This document shows, piece by piece, positions 13,394-24,195 of a DNA stretch of 64,000 bases. The position numbers and the translations under genes are program-made. Position 1 is the stretch's first letter, and every line of letters starts with the position of its first letter. The notes under the pieces are model-generated. The model searched no databases. It was not told the origin of the DNA and was given only the letters and a program-made list of their open reading frames with translations. Origin of the DNA: Craterostigma plantagineum (Eukaryota; Streptophyta; Magnoliopsida; Lamiales; Linderniaceae); NCBI GenBank assembly GCA_027422505.1, contig JAPQWV010000306.1:186001-250000 (forward strand), in the 5' to 3' direction.

Positions 13394-16300
13394 GGTCGGG
13401 TGTCATTACCTCCACTACGTCAGGCGCCTCAATACCTATTCAACAAGTTCTCAGAACATAATTTTCGACAATATATCATGGTTTATAATTCAATTCTTGC
13501 ATTCACGTCTATGGGAGCAAAAGTTGACACATCGGTGAAACAGAAGTCAAGCGCATATGTTTATCGAATTCACGGGCAAACCTATCATAACATAGGGTCC
13601 TTGCTACCGGCTGAGGTAGACAGACGGAGACTCGCTCAGTTATACATTTACGACACTTGAAACGAAGTTTATAACCGCATGAATATACTGACACGCGGAA
13701 GTTCTGAGTATTTAGACGCATGCGTTGTTGCACAGCTAATGAAGATTATGGATGAAAATAACGAGCTTGCAAGATTGTTTAGGATGGCCAGAGACAGATA
13801 CGAAGCAGGAGGAGCAACAGAATTTTCAATAAGGCTGGTTGGTCGTGCACGCCATAACAGGCAGTACGATCTTCCACCTTCTGAAGAAATTGATGGACTT
13901 ATAGTTGGAGAGTTACCTATGACAAATGGGCAACGCGATGTAATTGTTCAAATGATTACATCCGTCGTTCTTGGCAATGCAATACCCACTATTATTCCCA
14001 TTTGGCGAGATTGGATTCCACGACCAGATTCTATACAGTGAAAGAGTTCATTTGTCACTAAAAAGGAAGTTCGTAACAATGCGTGAGTTTTACGCATACC
14101 AGATACAAACGAGGTTGACTGAAGGGAGAGGAATAATTCAAGGTGGTCGGTTATTTCATCAATATGTTGTTGATGCATACACGGCTGTCGAACAAGAACG
14201 GTTGCGTTGGGTAAGAAATAACCAACAAACATTGAGTGCAGACATTTACAACAATATATGGGGCGCAGTTTCGAGAGGAGAAACGAATGCTAAAACTGTT
14301 GGGAAGAAATATCCTGCCATACTATTTTACAGGATCTCCGAGGTATATGGAAGAAAATTATCATGACGCACTTGCATTATGCAGATGGTATGGCAATCCT
14401 CATCTTTTCATAACCATTACTGCCAACCCAAAATGGGATGAAATCGGTCAGCATCTATAGAAGTATGAAACGACATTTCAAATGACGGGCCAGACTTACA
14501 ATGTAGATTATTCAAAATAAAATTGGAACAGTTAATAGAAGATATTAGACGAGGACGTTTCCTCAAAAGTTGCAAACAGGTATGTTATGTTTAAGACCCA
14601 TCACATCTTGAATCATACGTACATTCTTAAAATTTTTAAATAGTAGTTGTGCAGTCTTACAATCTTGCAATGCTAAATAGTGCGGTCTCATTGCTGACTA
14701 CAGCCACATGACTGTGCCTGCGTTCACACAGTCTTGCAGCCTGTAAAGCCATTGTATATTATCGAATTAGCATTGCCATATATTTTCCCAGTCATGCAGT
14801 TTTAGCTGTGCTGTTTGGTTACATGGCGGCTTTACATTAGAGCATATTTATTGTCGGTCTTTTCCTCACGTGTTTCTTTACTTATTAAGCGATGACGACT
14901 TTTTCGCTGTTTTTTTTCCAAGACAATGCAGTTTTATATACGATTGATTCCAGAAACATGGATTGCCCTATGCACATATATTGGTTTGGCTGAATCGAAC
15001 TAGAACGGGACCAACTCCAGCGGAGGTCGATGAAATAATTTTCGCTGAAATTCCCGACCGTCAAACTGAAGAAGAAGGATATGCTTTAGTTGAACAATTT
15101 ATGATGCATGGACCGTGTGGTTTTGAAGGGGTGAACTCACCTTGCATGGAAAATAATAAATGCAAAAACACTTCCCAAAACAATACAGCAACCGTACGCA
15201 ATTGATGATGTTGGACACATCCGGTACAAGTGAAGGAGGAATGAAAACAGGTTTGGAATTGAAAAGAATATTGTCATGGACAACAGATACGTAGTCCCTC
15301 ATAATATACAGCTGCTGAAGAAATACAAGGCGATGTAGAATAGTGCAACACGAGTAGGGCCATTAAATATCTGTTCAAGTACATCACAAAAGGGGTAGAC
15401 AAGGCCACAATGATAATTGTAAATTTGGCCAATCAAACTCAGTCTTCTGCTGAACCAGCTGCCCAGAAATGTGATGAAATTGCAAGATATCTTGATTGTA
15501 GATATCTATCGGCTTGTGAAGCTATATGGAGAATATTTTGACGTGCACTACAGAACGCCGGCAGTACAGATGTTGCCACTTCATTTGGAGGGAGATCAAA
15601 GTTTAGTATACGATGAGTCTGTTGACCTCAACAATATGTTGAATAGGGATGGCATACACAGACTATAATGACGAAATAAGTGGAATCAAACAAACAAAGT
15701 CAAGAGGCAAAAAACCTTACTTATATTCAGTTTCCATCAAGATTTGTATGGAACGCCTCAAAGAAGAGTTGGACACCACTGAGGAAAGAATTTGTCATTG
15801 TTAGGGTGGTTAACATTCATCCAATAGCAGGTGAGATATATTACATGAAGATGTTATTGACAATCGTTAGGGGGCCCACGTCATATGAAGACATACGTGC
15901 AGTCAATGGTGAAGTTCTCCCAACATTCAAAGAATCATGTTATAGAAGGGGATTATTAGATGGAGACTCAGAGTGGCATCATGCAATGGATGAAGCTGCG
16001 CAATTGCGACTCCGATTCAGCTTCGCCAGCTCTTTGTCACATTGCTGATTTTCTGCGAAGTAACCAACCCCCTCAATTTGTGGAATAGCTTCTGGAAAAC
16101 TCTATCAGAAGACATACCAATGTGTCAAAGGCGATTATTTGGGTTCACAGAAATGCATCTTACAGACGACCAGGTCAAAAACTATGCGCTGGCTGAGATC
16201 GAAAAACTAATGATAAGAACTCAAAGACACACTCTGACTTCCCCCCAATGCAACTGCCATCAAAGAACACACTAAAAGATCTGAACAACAGATTACTAAT

Positions 16301-17136
16301 GTAAGGAAGTTATTACATTGGTGAGGAGAACGACGTTGAGCATCAACGCCTAATTGCAACCTTGAATGAAGAGCAACACAACATATTCAACGGAGTCATC
16401 AGCTCAGTTGCAAACAACAGCGGACACCTGTTCTTTCTGTATGGTCCTGGAGGGACAGGAAAGACCCATGTGTACAAAACAATCATTACAAAATTAAGGT
16501 CAGAAAATCAAATTGTAATACAAGTTGCATCATCAGGTATTGCAGCTTTGCTGCTTCTAGGTGGAAGAACTGCGCATTCAAGGTTCAAGATCCCTATTAT
16601 ACTACAAGAGAACTCCATGTGCGACATAAAGCAAGGGATGATGTTAGCGGAATTTTTAACGCAAATAAAATTAATCATCTGGGACGAAGCGACGATGACG
16701 AAGCAAGGGACCTGATGTCCAACACGATTGAAAACTGTGAGGACAAGCCCTTTGGTAGAAAGGCGGTGCTGTTGGGAGGTGATTTCTGACAGTTACTTCC
16801 ACTTATACGAAATGGTAGCAGGCAAGATACGGTGGAATCAACCATAAATAGGTCGTATTTATGGCAACATTGTTGTGTACGTACACTCACCCAGAACATG
16901 GGATTACATCATTCGGAAATAGAATTTGCAGATTGGATTTTGCAAGTTGGCAAGAAAGCAAAGGTCGCTGCAGATACAGACGTGGAGACGATTAAGGTAC
17001 CAGAAAACATGTCTATTGATTGTCACGGCGACTCGATTCGTAGCATATGCAACTACGTATATGTTGATTTTGAAGACAATTGACTAATCAACATTATATT
17101 AAGGAAAGACTTGTCCTCACACCCCAAAACAAAACA
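13394..17136 (+). pseudogene. Helitron Rep-helicase (RepHel), broken
   Basis: Helitron-like N-terminal domain: FTSMGAKVD, RIHGQTYHNIGSLLP and LAQLYIYDT near 13500-13660, then LPPSEEIDGLIVGE near 13890. Rep motif LFITITANPKW lies at about 14404. The HUH box near 14955 reads GLPYAHILVW, so its first His is Tyr. The tyrosine motif IARYLDCRYLSACEA (15479-15523) keeps both Tyr. The PIF1-type helicase has Walker A GPGGTGKT (about 16450) and Walker B IIWDEATM (about 16675). Similarity stops near LVLTPQN at 17136, so the C-terminal helicase motifs are gone. Many stops and frameshifts are present, and one intron is supported. In an active Helitron this protein nicks and unwinds DNA for rolling-circle-like transposition; this copy is dead. 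Confidence 0.92.
14580..14931 (+). other. Putative intron in RepHel, rich in CAGTC-like repeats
   Basis: The donor is ACAG|GTATGTT at 14580 and the acceptor is CAATGCAG ending 14931. Coding similarity (the degenerate FQKHGLPYAH region) resumes right after. The intron contains degenerate repeats of the form (C/G)CAGTCTTGCA and CAGTCATGCA, also seen at 17250-17760 and 26100-26640. Confidence 0.6.
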
Positions 17137-17814
17137 GTCTACTGGCCACACCAGACAATATTAGCGTACGTTATTACGAAATTATTCAACCTCGTAGCCG
17201 CTCACATTCTGCCAATACAACAGACATAAAACTTAACAAACATTAACTGCAACAGTCATGCAATTGTGTAAGACAATAACACAGCGACGATCTACTGGCC
17301 ACAGCATATGACTGAACTAATAACAACAATGCTGAGTGGTAACAAACCACGTGACTTGAGTATAACAAGCAACTATTACCAACATAAATAACCGTGTAAC
17401 ACAAACAGTTCACATTCTGCCATTTTAACAATCATACACATAAACAAACGTTAATTGTTACAGTCATATTATTCAATAAGTTAACGTGATAGTGTTCACT
17501 TGCATGATATTTTTACAGTCATGCATTTTAATTTCCTGACATTTTGAGATACATATACAGTTAGCCTACGTTAGTGTTCACTGTCATTCCATTTTTTTAC
17601 AGTCATACAAGATGGACTGCTATATTTTAATTTGTTGTCTCCGTGGTCTTCCATCTTTTGTTGATGTACAAATCTACTTCCAGACGCGTTTACAGCGATA
17701 GTGTTCACTAACACGATATTTTCACAGTCATGCAGTTTAATTACATCACATCTTCAGATAATATACAGTTAGTCTAGAGCGACAAAACTGATTGGCAACA
17801 AATCATGTGACTGT
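17137..17814. repeat. AT-rich region with degenerate CAGTCATGC repeats
   Basis: No coding content. The motif ACAGTCAT(G/A)C recurs near 17252, 17460, 17515, 17600 and 17727. The phrase GTGTTCACT also recurs, with nearby CAGTTAG. This replaces the missing 3' end of the helicase gene. Confidence 0.55.
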
Positions 17815-17845
17815 ATGGTGGTAAGGAAATTATACACAACATTGC

Positions 17846-17923
17846 GAAAAAAGACTAAGAGCAAAATTACACACCCATTAGACCTAGAACTTTCGAAGTC
17901 GACAAAGGTTCCGAAAAACAAAA
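17846..17923 (+). repeat. 78-bp segment, identical to 23691-23768
   Basis: From GAAAAAAGACTAAGAG to GGTTCCGAAAAACAAAA the two copies match at every base. This copy lies in the presumed upstream part of the Ulp1-like gene; the other lies inside the gypsy solo LTR. Confidence 0.95.
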
Positions 17924-18447
17924 CCCTTGTGACAACTGTGAAGAAACTCTCAAATTGTTTCCCGCGTAGTAGCAACGAACCAGGCCGACTCTATCAGTAC
18001 CATATTAGAGCGTGGCTTCCAATTCTTCCAAGATCTCATGACAAAGGGAACTTGGCTACATGATGAGGTACAACATCATATTATTTAATGTTAACTATCT
18101 ACACATATTCTTGTAATATATTGTTATCTAAAAAAGCACATAGACGAATGCCTACGTGGGTTTATCGAGAAACAGACGCTTACAAAGTTCCCCAAGTCAA
18201 GGGTTGCTTTATGAACACAACATTGAACCAGATAATTGCAACGAAATTTCGAAGTGAGGGACATACTGACCTAACGGCCATACGTCCATATGTACAGGGT
18301 ATTGTTGACAACTGGCCATCTCTTCCATGGCAGGATTCAGACCTTATAGTTATCCCGGTTAACATCAATGAGTGTCATTGGATACTCTGCATCGTGGACT
18401 ATAGAAAACTATCAATAACAGTGCACGCTGACCCTTCGGTTGATAAG

Positions 18448-20859
18448 TGTTGGGGTAGACCCGATTAATCAACGCTGGCCCCCGAACAGCTCAACGTGGC
18501 GATAGCGGAAGCGCGTTTTGAACCGAGCGGCGTAGGGTGCCGAATTTTCGATTTTCAACATCTAAATTCGACCTAGCGCCCTTCGGCTTCTCCCGAGGGC
18601 TCAAGATACTGCCATGAGCCTCAAGCGACCACGTCTAATTCGAATTTCTCAAATTCGAATTTAATACAAATTTATTCGAATTAATATTCATTCCAAACTA
18701 GTTCGAACAAAGCGGCAGCCGACTGTGTTTCGACTATTTGGCAACCGAAACGATTTTCGATCGATACCAAATTTTTCAGATTGATTCTACACTTCCCATA
18801 GATCGCAATGAGGGGTCGTTCGAATCATTCCGATGTCATTTGGTATTTTTCGCAAAATCAAATCACTGGTTCGAAATTATCAATTCGACTAAAGCGGCAG
18901 TCTGCAGTCTTTCAATAGTTTAACAACCGAAACGATTTCCAATCAATACCAAATTTTCTAGATTGATTCTACACTTCCCAGCGATCGTAACGAAGGGTCT
19001 TTCGGATCATTCCCAGGTCGTTTGGTATTTTTCGTAAAATCAAATCAGTAAGGTTCGAAATATACCTTCGGCGTACGTGATTACACCTCGGATGATCGTC
19101 GCAGTGCCTCGTCTGATTCCCGGGGCCTCCGGGCTAGATTGTCACACCGGTATGTCCTTGATCGAACCTCTGAGACTGCTCCTGATGGCTAGACGCAGCT
19201 CGGTTTGGGCGTCGGGACTCGTCAAACGTTCCCGTGGCTTGACGTGGCTTAAGAAGTTCTAACTTCACCTCACTTTGTTTCTTTTCTCTCTAGTTTATTG
19301 TTGAGAGAAAAAATACCAAGTACTTAGGCTTAGTAACCCCTCATGTTGGATCTACTTTTTCTCATTTTTGCATGCTCACATTTGTAGTAAAATTCCACTA
19401 AGACTTGTTTATAATATTTCCCTAACACTTGTCATGTTAGTAAAGAGTGAGTCACTTGCCACCTCAACATATGTGGCAAGCCATGGAATTCTCCACATGT
19501 CCAAGACCATGCAAAATTTCAAGTAATTCCATGTAGGCCCTTTAGGTTTTTAAATTCTAAATTTAGTCCCTCAATTTTGAGTGATAAAATAATTAAGTCC
19601 AATCTAATTATTTTATTTACAATTGAGCCTTATTTAGTTAATTAATTAAGCACTTAAGACAATCTCAAGTCCTAATTATTCCCATGACCGTCACCGGAAT
19701 TTAACTAAATTATCGACACCTCGTATCGACTTTGCCACTACCTTAGCGAATCCCATTCGTTAGGTTCTAGAGAAAAGCCCGCCCTTTTCGTTCAAGTTCA
19801 TTACCATTTTTAAGCGCGACTCTCTAGGTCCATCTCAACTGGCACGGGAGGAATCCGCGAGTCCCGGTATTCGCGTAGCCAATCCCGCGGTACCGGACAG
19901 ATCCCAGTTGAGAACGAATTTTGATCTAATCAAAATTTGGGCGAACCGACTATAGTGTATTCATTTAAATACATCTTACTCCTTTCACTTGCGTCCCGGT
20001 TAGGTGAGAGCCATGTAAATGTCAAACTCACTAACCCAACACTATGTTATAATTGAGACTCAACCGATTATTTAAACTCCGCTCCGTATCTAATACGAGC
20101 GAGCTTACCAAGCTTTGGCCGAAGGCTTTACAATCGTCGTTCTCTAATTACCTCATAGGACGTTAACCTACACGAATATAGGCAGTGAATCCCGATAGCA
20201 GTCAAAGCCCGGCAATCACCTCCGTAAAGTCTGTTGCGTTTCGTCGCTGGCCCGTGTCCCATTTCCGAACACTTGCGGACCTAGCCAACTAGCGACAAAC
20301 CGAAATCGCGAAAGCAAATCCGTCAGTGACCCTATCAGTCTGAGGCTGCAATTGTCATTCGTTCAATCATTGACAACATCCTAGTCATGTGATCAAGACG
20401 AATACGAGCCGAATGTCCGAATACGCGATCTCTCCGATCACCGATATCTCCATCACGACCCACAACCTCTCAGGTAATCGGTGAAACTACTGATACTATG
20501 TGGTCGTCAATGAATAAGTCATATTCGGATATCTAGTCACCCACCTAGAATCCTTAGATTTACGGACTTTTTATTTAATACTGAGATAAGGACCGTCCGG
20601 TGTCTCCTCCCTCGTCCCCACGAGAATCAGACGTCCAACTAAAACATTTGGGTGTTATTTATTTATCGCACAGCCAGATGCCAAGCAGACTTTAAATTCG
20701 ATAAATAAATAATAATGCCTTTATTATAATGAAAATAATATTCACTACTTTGTTTTAACAGTATATACAATAAAACTTGTTCTATCGACCCATACATCAT
20801 TGTGCGCCCTATACTATTCCTAGTCCTCGTATGGCATTCTGAGGGCACACTCCCTAACA
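18448..20859 (-). mobile_element. Solo LTR of the copia family at 2461-11783
   Basis: It begins TGTTGGGGTAGACCC and ends GAGTGTGCCCTC...-type sequence reversed, TCCCTAACA at 20859. Perfect 5-bp target duplications ATAAG flank it (18443-18447 and 20860-20864). It is 2412 bp with no internal domain, so it is a product of LTR-LTR recombination. It keeps two 182-bp internal units (from about 18730 and 18912). It interrupts the Ulp1-like gene inside codons after the Asp motif. Confidence 0.95.
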
Positions 20860-21228
20860 ATAAGGGTATGAGGTTCTTTGAGGAGGCGTTTAATAAAACA
20901 CGGCTTACGATCCCATATATTCTTCGAGACATGCGAATGACTGACTCCATCGTCAACTTCACTGTTTATAGGATCATGACTTCCCTCGTCAAGCGCTCAG
21001 GTAATTCAAATGTCTTCATGTATTTAATCTGTACAATAACCATTTGGTAAAATAATAATTCATAACATTTTCTCACCTGTGTACTAGCGGGAAATGAGGC
21101 GTAGACATGTTGCGATCAGCATTTTCACTTATGTTACAGAGGACGATGTCCACGATGTTTTGCCCGAGATGATTCAAGAATTTAGAGAATATCTTACCGC
21201 ACCGATATTCTTCAATAACTGGTCATAG

Positions 21229-21851
21229 CTCTTGGAAAACTATTCTAATCAATCTTTCATGACTGCAATTTTATATTCCTATTTATGTATCGTGTTTTCC
21301 AACAATATTTCGGCAATATAAACTTATGAACCATGTTACAGTGCTCATATTACAATAATATCACCACAAATGTCAGTCCCAACACATACTTCCAATTATT
21401 TGAATAAAAAACAAAAACACCAAACTGATGACGGTATACAATTTAATTTTTCACATTTGTTCCATTGCATATTTCCGTGCAACGCCTTGCATATTCTCAT
21501 AAGATTAGGCAAATAGGATAACATGACAATATTTGCAATTAAAACAAATACAATGCAGTTATGCCGAACCCTTCGAACTGTTATTTAGCGTGTTACCATA
21601 TTTACTATTTTTCCATGCTTATGAATTTACTTATTTTTATTTCACTCAGGATAAAAAAAATGAAAATATAATCGAAGGCGTGGGCTGCACTTATAGTTAT
21701 GAAAGTGTTTTATAAACGGCCCATAGTTTCATGCCAAGGGGCCGAGCCACAACTTCCAGACAAAATATTTATACATATAGCTTCAGACACAAATGGGCGA
21801 GAAAGCCCTATACCCAATCCCAAATCAATCGCCGTCGCAGTGCATCACCCA
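21229..21851. other. Helitron internal sequence, nothing recognised
   Basis: AT-rich, with no conserved domain. It lies between the end of the protease pseudogene and the eIF3e fragment. Open frame leading into the eIF3e fragment begins about 21699, but its first 51 codons resemble nothing known to me. Confidence 0.4.
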
Positions 21852-22022
21852 AACCTCGACCGACACTTGGTCTTCCCCTTACTTGAGTTCTTGCAGGAGA
21901 GGAGATTGTATCCTGAGGAAGACATGCTGAAGATGAAGACAGAATTGCTGAATCATACCGACATGGTTGACTACGCCATGTACATTCATAAGTCGCTCAA
22001 TCGATCCGAAGAGGTTCCCCAA
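21852..22022 (+). pseudogene. Captured fragment of eIF3e (INT6), N-terminal part
   Basis: The 57 codons read NLDRHLVFPLLEFLQER, RLYPEEDMLK, LLNHTDMVDYAMYIHKSL and EEVPQ in order. This matches the N terminus of translation initiation factor 3 subunit e, whose plant form has NLDRHLVFP, FLQERQLYP and NMVDYAMDIHKSLY at the same spacing. The match begins about ten residues after the usual start and ends abruptly after VPQ, presumably at an exon or capture boundary. No other eIF3e sequence is visible nearby. Host gene capture is well known for Helitrons. The fragment is in frame with upstream codons from 21699 but has no likely function of its own. Confidence 0.88.
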
Positions 22023-22469
22023 AGTATGTTTACTCAAATTTAATTCCAATGCGAGAAGGATTTTAGGATCATGGGGGTTTACTATATGCTGTTTTGCCAA
22101 CGTAAATTTCAAATCTGTTCAAACTGTGATTATGATTGTGGTTAAATATTGTGATTATGATTGTTCAAACTGTTTCATGTTTTCTTACATAAGTTTCAGA
22201 TCTGGGTTTTGTTTGTATGATTACGCCCTCTCTCAGGGACTTCTCGAAAAAAATGCTCATTGTGGCGAAGCTGCTGACGCACCCCATATGTTTGACGAAA
22301 TACGTAGCTCAATCCTTTCTCTTCATGTGCACCATTTGAATATTGCGATGAACAGTGTTTATCCAATGCGTAAAGTCACTTATGGGTTTTCAGTTGTAGG
22401 CATCCTTTGCAAGCTTCAAGCCATTTCTTGCATATCGCCTGAAAACAGTCTGCACTCGCACCATCAGAG
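22023..22469. other. Helitron internal sequence, nothing recognised
   Basis: A long open frame (to 22527) crosses here, but its product resembles no family I know. It includes a short direct repeat, TGTGATTATGATTG, near 22126 and 22150. Confidence 0.4.
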
Positions 22470-22627
22470 CACTATTCAGCTCATGAGTCTTTTAAGACTC
22501 AGTTTCCTTTCACATGCGGAGAAGTAGATGGAGTCATCGAGCCTGACTTCAAAAGCAGTTGATTCCTAAATCAGTTGAGTTACAGCCGCCGTTCGACGAC
22601 CCTGTCTACTTCCCGCATGTGCAAGGG
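22470..22627 (+). repeat. Local duplication, copy 1 (continues at 25464)
   Basis: The segment with TTTCCTTTCACA, GCGGAGAAGTAGATGGAGTC and CCCTGTCTACTT recurs at 25695-25885. Copy 1 is interrupted by the gypsy solo LTR after GTGCAAGGG and continues at 25464 with AAGGGAGCGTGCATGCTG. Identity is about 85% by eye. Confidence 0.85.
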
Positions 22628-23339
22628 TGTAGAACCCGGGGTCCCCGTAAGCTAGTTGGCCAATAAAATTGCATGCACATTGTATGCTTATGTGACTACA
22701 CGAAGTTAGCATATGTGTTTTTTGCTCATGTGATTTTATGAATTTTGTGCACTTACTATTTGCCTAAGTGAATCTATGGAATTATGTGCTTAAATGACTT
22801 CAGGGATTCCGAGTACTTAAGTATGTAACTGAGAAATATCTAACTTATTAGGATATTTTTCTGAAAATAAGAAATGAAGGTAGATGAAAGCAATAATAAT
22901 AGGGGAGGTCAAAATTGGGGATAAGCACAAGCATAGGGACTATTTCGTTACTACCCTTATTAGTAGTATTTAACTTAATAATAATATATATGAGGAAAGA
23001 AGAAAAGAAAAGATATTTTTACTTCTCACACTAAAAACGACGAGTAGAGAGAGGGAGGAGATCGAAACCTAGCTTTGGAGAAGGTATGAGACTTTTCTAT
23101 GCTTTCTACATTTTTAGTTTATGATTTTAGGTTCTAAGCTTAGATTTAACATGTTTAAGGTATTAACACTCGAAAAAACCTTACCAAAATCATGCCCCAT
23201 AGTTAAAACGATTTTTTGGGTTTTTGGGATTTATACGACATTCATAGTGTTCTTAAGGAAAAAGTACTTTTAGATCGGAGTTCCATATAATTTTAAGTGT
23301 TAAAACTGTTTAGAAGTCACAAAGTGTGATGCTCGCAAA

Positions 23340-24195
23340 TTAAGGAGGTTCGCGAATAGGTAGTGAAATGAAGGTTTCGCGAACTAAGCTAGGTTAGCGA
23401 ATTCAGTGTAAGTCGATTGAGTCCGCGAAGTGGAGTAGTTCGCGAACTAAGATGGTTCACAAATTGGTAATGGAAAATGAGGGTTTCGCGAACTGAAATG
23501 GCTTGGCGAATCCATTGTAAGGGCGAACTCCAGTTCGCAAACCGAGTAAGTCGCGGACCATGTCGTGAGTTTCGCAAACTAAGTATAGTTCGCGAATCTT
23601 TAGGGAGTGACGATCATGAACCCTAGTGTGCGAATTGTGTGTGTGGCAATGTGCGAATTCCAAGTGAGGTTAGACATTTTGCGAGTTGAGGAAAAAAGAC
23701 TAAGAGCAAAATTACACACCCATTAGACCTAGAACTTTCGAAGTCGACAAAGGTTCCGAAAAACAAAATGAGGGTTTCGCGGATCCAATGAGTCACGAAC
23801 CATGAGGGGGTTCGCGAACTACTATAGGGGCGATGAATTCGCGAACTACGATTAGGTTTTGCGAATTCCAAGTAAAGCTTGATACTTCGCGTTTCGCGAA
23901 TTAAGAACTTTACGAACTATGAGAGGTTCGCGAATCCCATGAAGATCTAAGTAGTCCACTAAGTAAAATAAATTCACGAACCCTAAGTCGCGAGTCGTGG
24001 GAAAGGTAGTGTTCGCGAACTACATGTTCGCGAAGTTAGAGATAGGTGATGATTTTGCGAATTGAGAGAGAGGTGAGATAGAATTCGCGAACTTGTAGGG
24101 TATTTCACGAATTGTCAACATCATGAATCCAAACTTAGTTCTAATAATTCGCGAAGTAGGATAGTTCGCGAACTTCATGCAAGTCGCGAATTGAA
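23340..24195. repeat. TTCGCGAA palindrome array in the solo LTR
   Basis: About 14 exact TTCGCGAA octamers and many one-base variants (TTCGCAAA, TCCGCGAA, TTCACGAA) occur at irregular spacing of about 15-100 bp, usually as GTTCGCGAACT. The palindrome reads the same on both strands. The 78-bp inserted segment lies inside the array. Confidence 0.95.
23691..23768 (+). repeat. 78-bp inserted copy of the Ulp1-region segment
   Basis: Identical to 17846-17923. Both sides carry TGAG (23687-23690 and 23769-23772), so the insertion looks like it happened at GTTGAGGGTTTCGCGG with a 4-bp repeat. Confidence 0.9.

Larger units (their letters stand above)
17815..21228 (+). pseudogene. Ulp1-like (C48) cysteine protease, split by a solo LTR
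   Basis: The order of recognisable pieces is: GTWLHDE (ending 18067); a 69-bp candidate intron (GT at 18068, AG ending 18136); HIDECLRGFIE; CFMNTTLNQIIATKF; DSDLIVIPVNINECHWIL with the conserved catalytic His (near 18380); and IVDYRKLSITVHADPS with the Asp position. At 18447 the reading is cut by the solo LTR and resumes after 20864 with GMRFFEEAFNKTRL, so the gene was continuous before. The part expected to hold the D-C-G nucleophile reads TDSIVNFTVYRIM (about 20937-20976), suggesting the catalytic Cys is lost. A last piece, MRRRHVAISIFTYV to NNWS, ends at 21228. The family cleaves SUMO or related tags, and such domains are often found inside plant transposons. A frameshift near 18160 also breaks it. 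Confidence 0.75.

Noticed and set aside
23340..24195. Regularly recurring short palindromes as a CRISPR-like array
   Set aside because: Spacing is irregular, the repeat is only 8-10 bp, and the context is a plant LTR.
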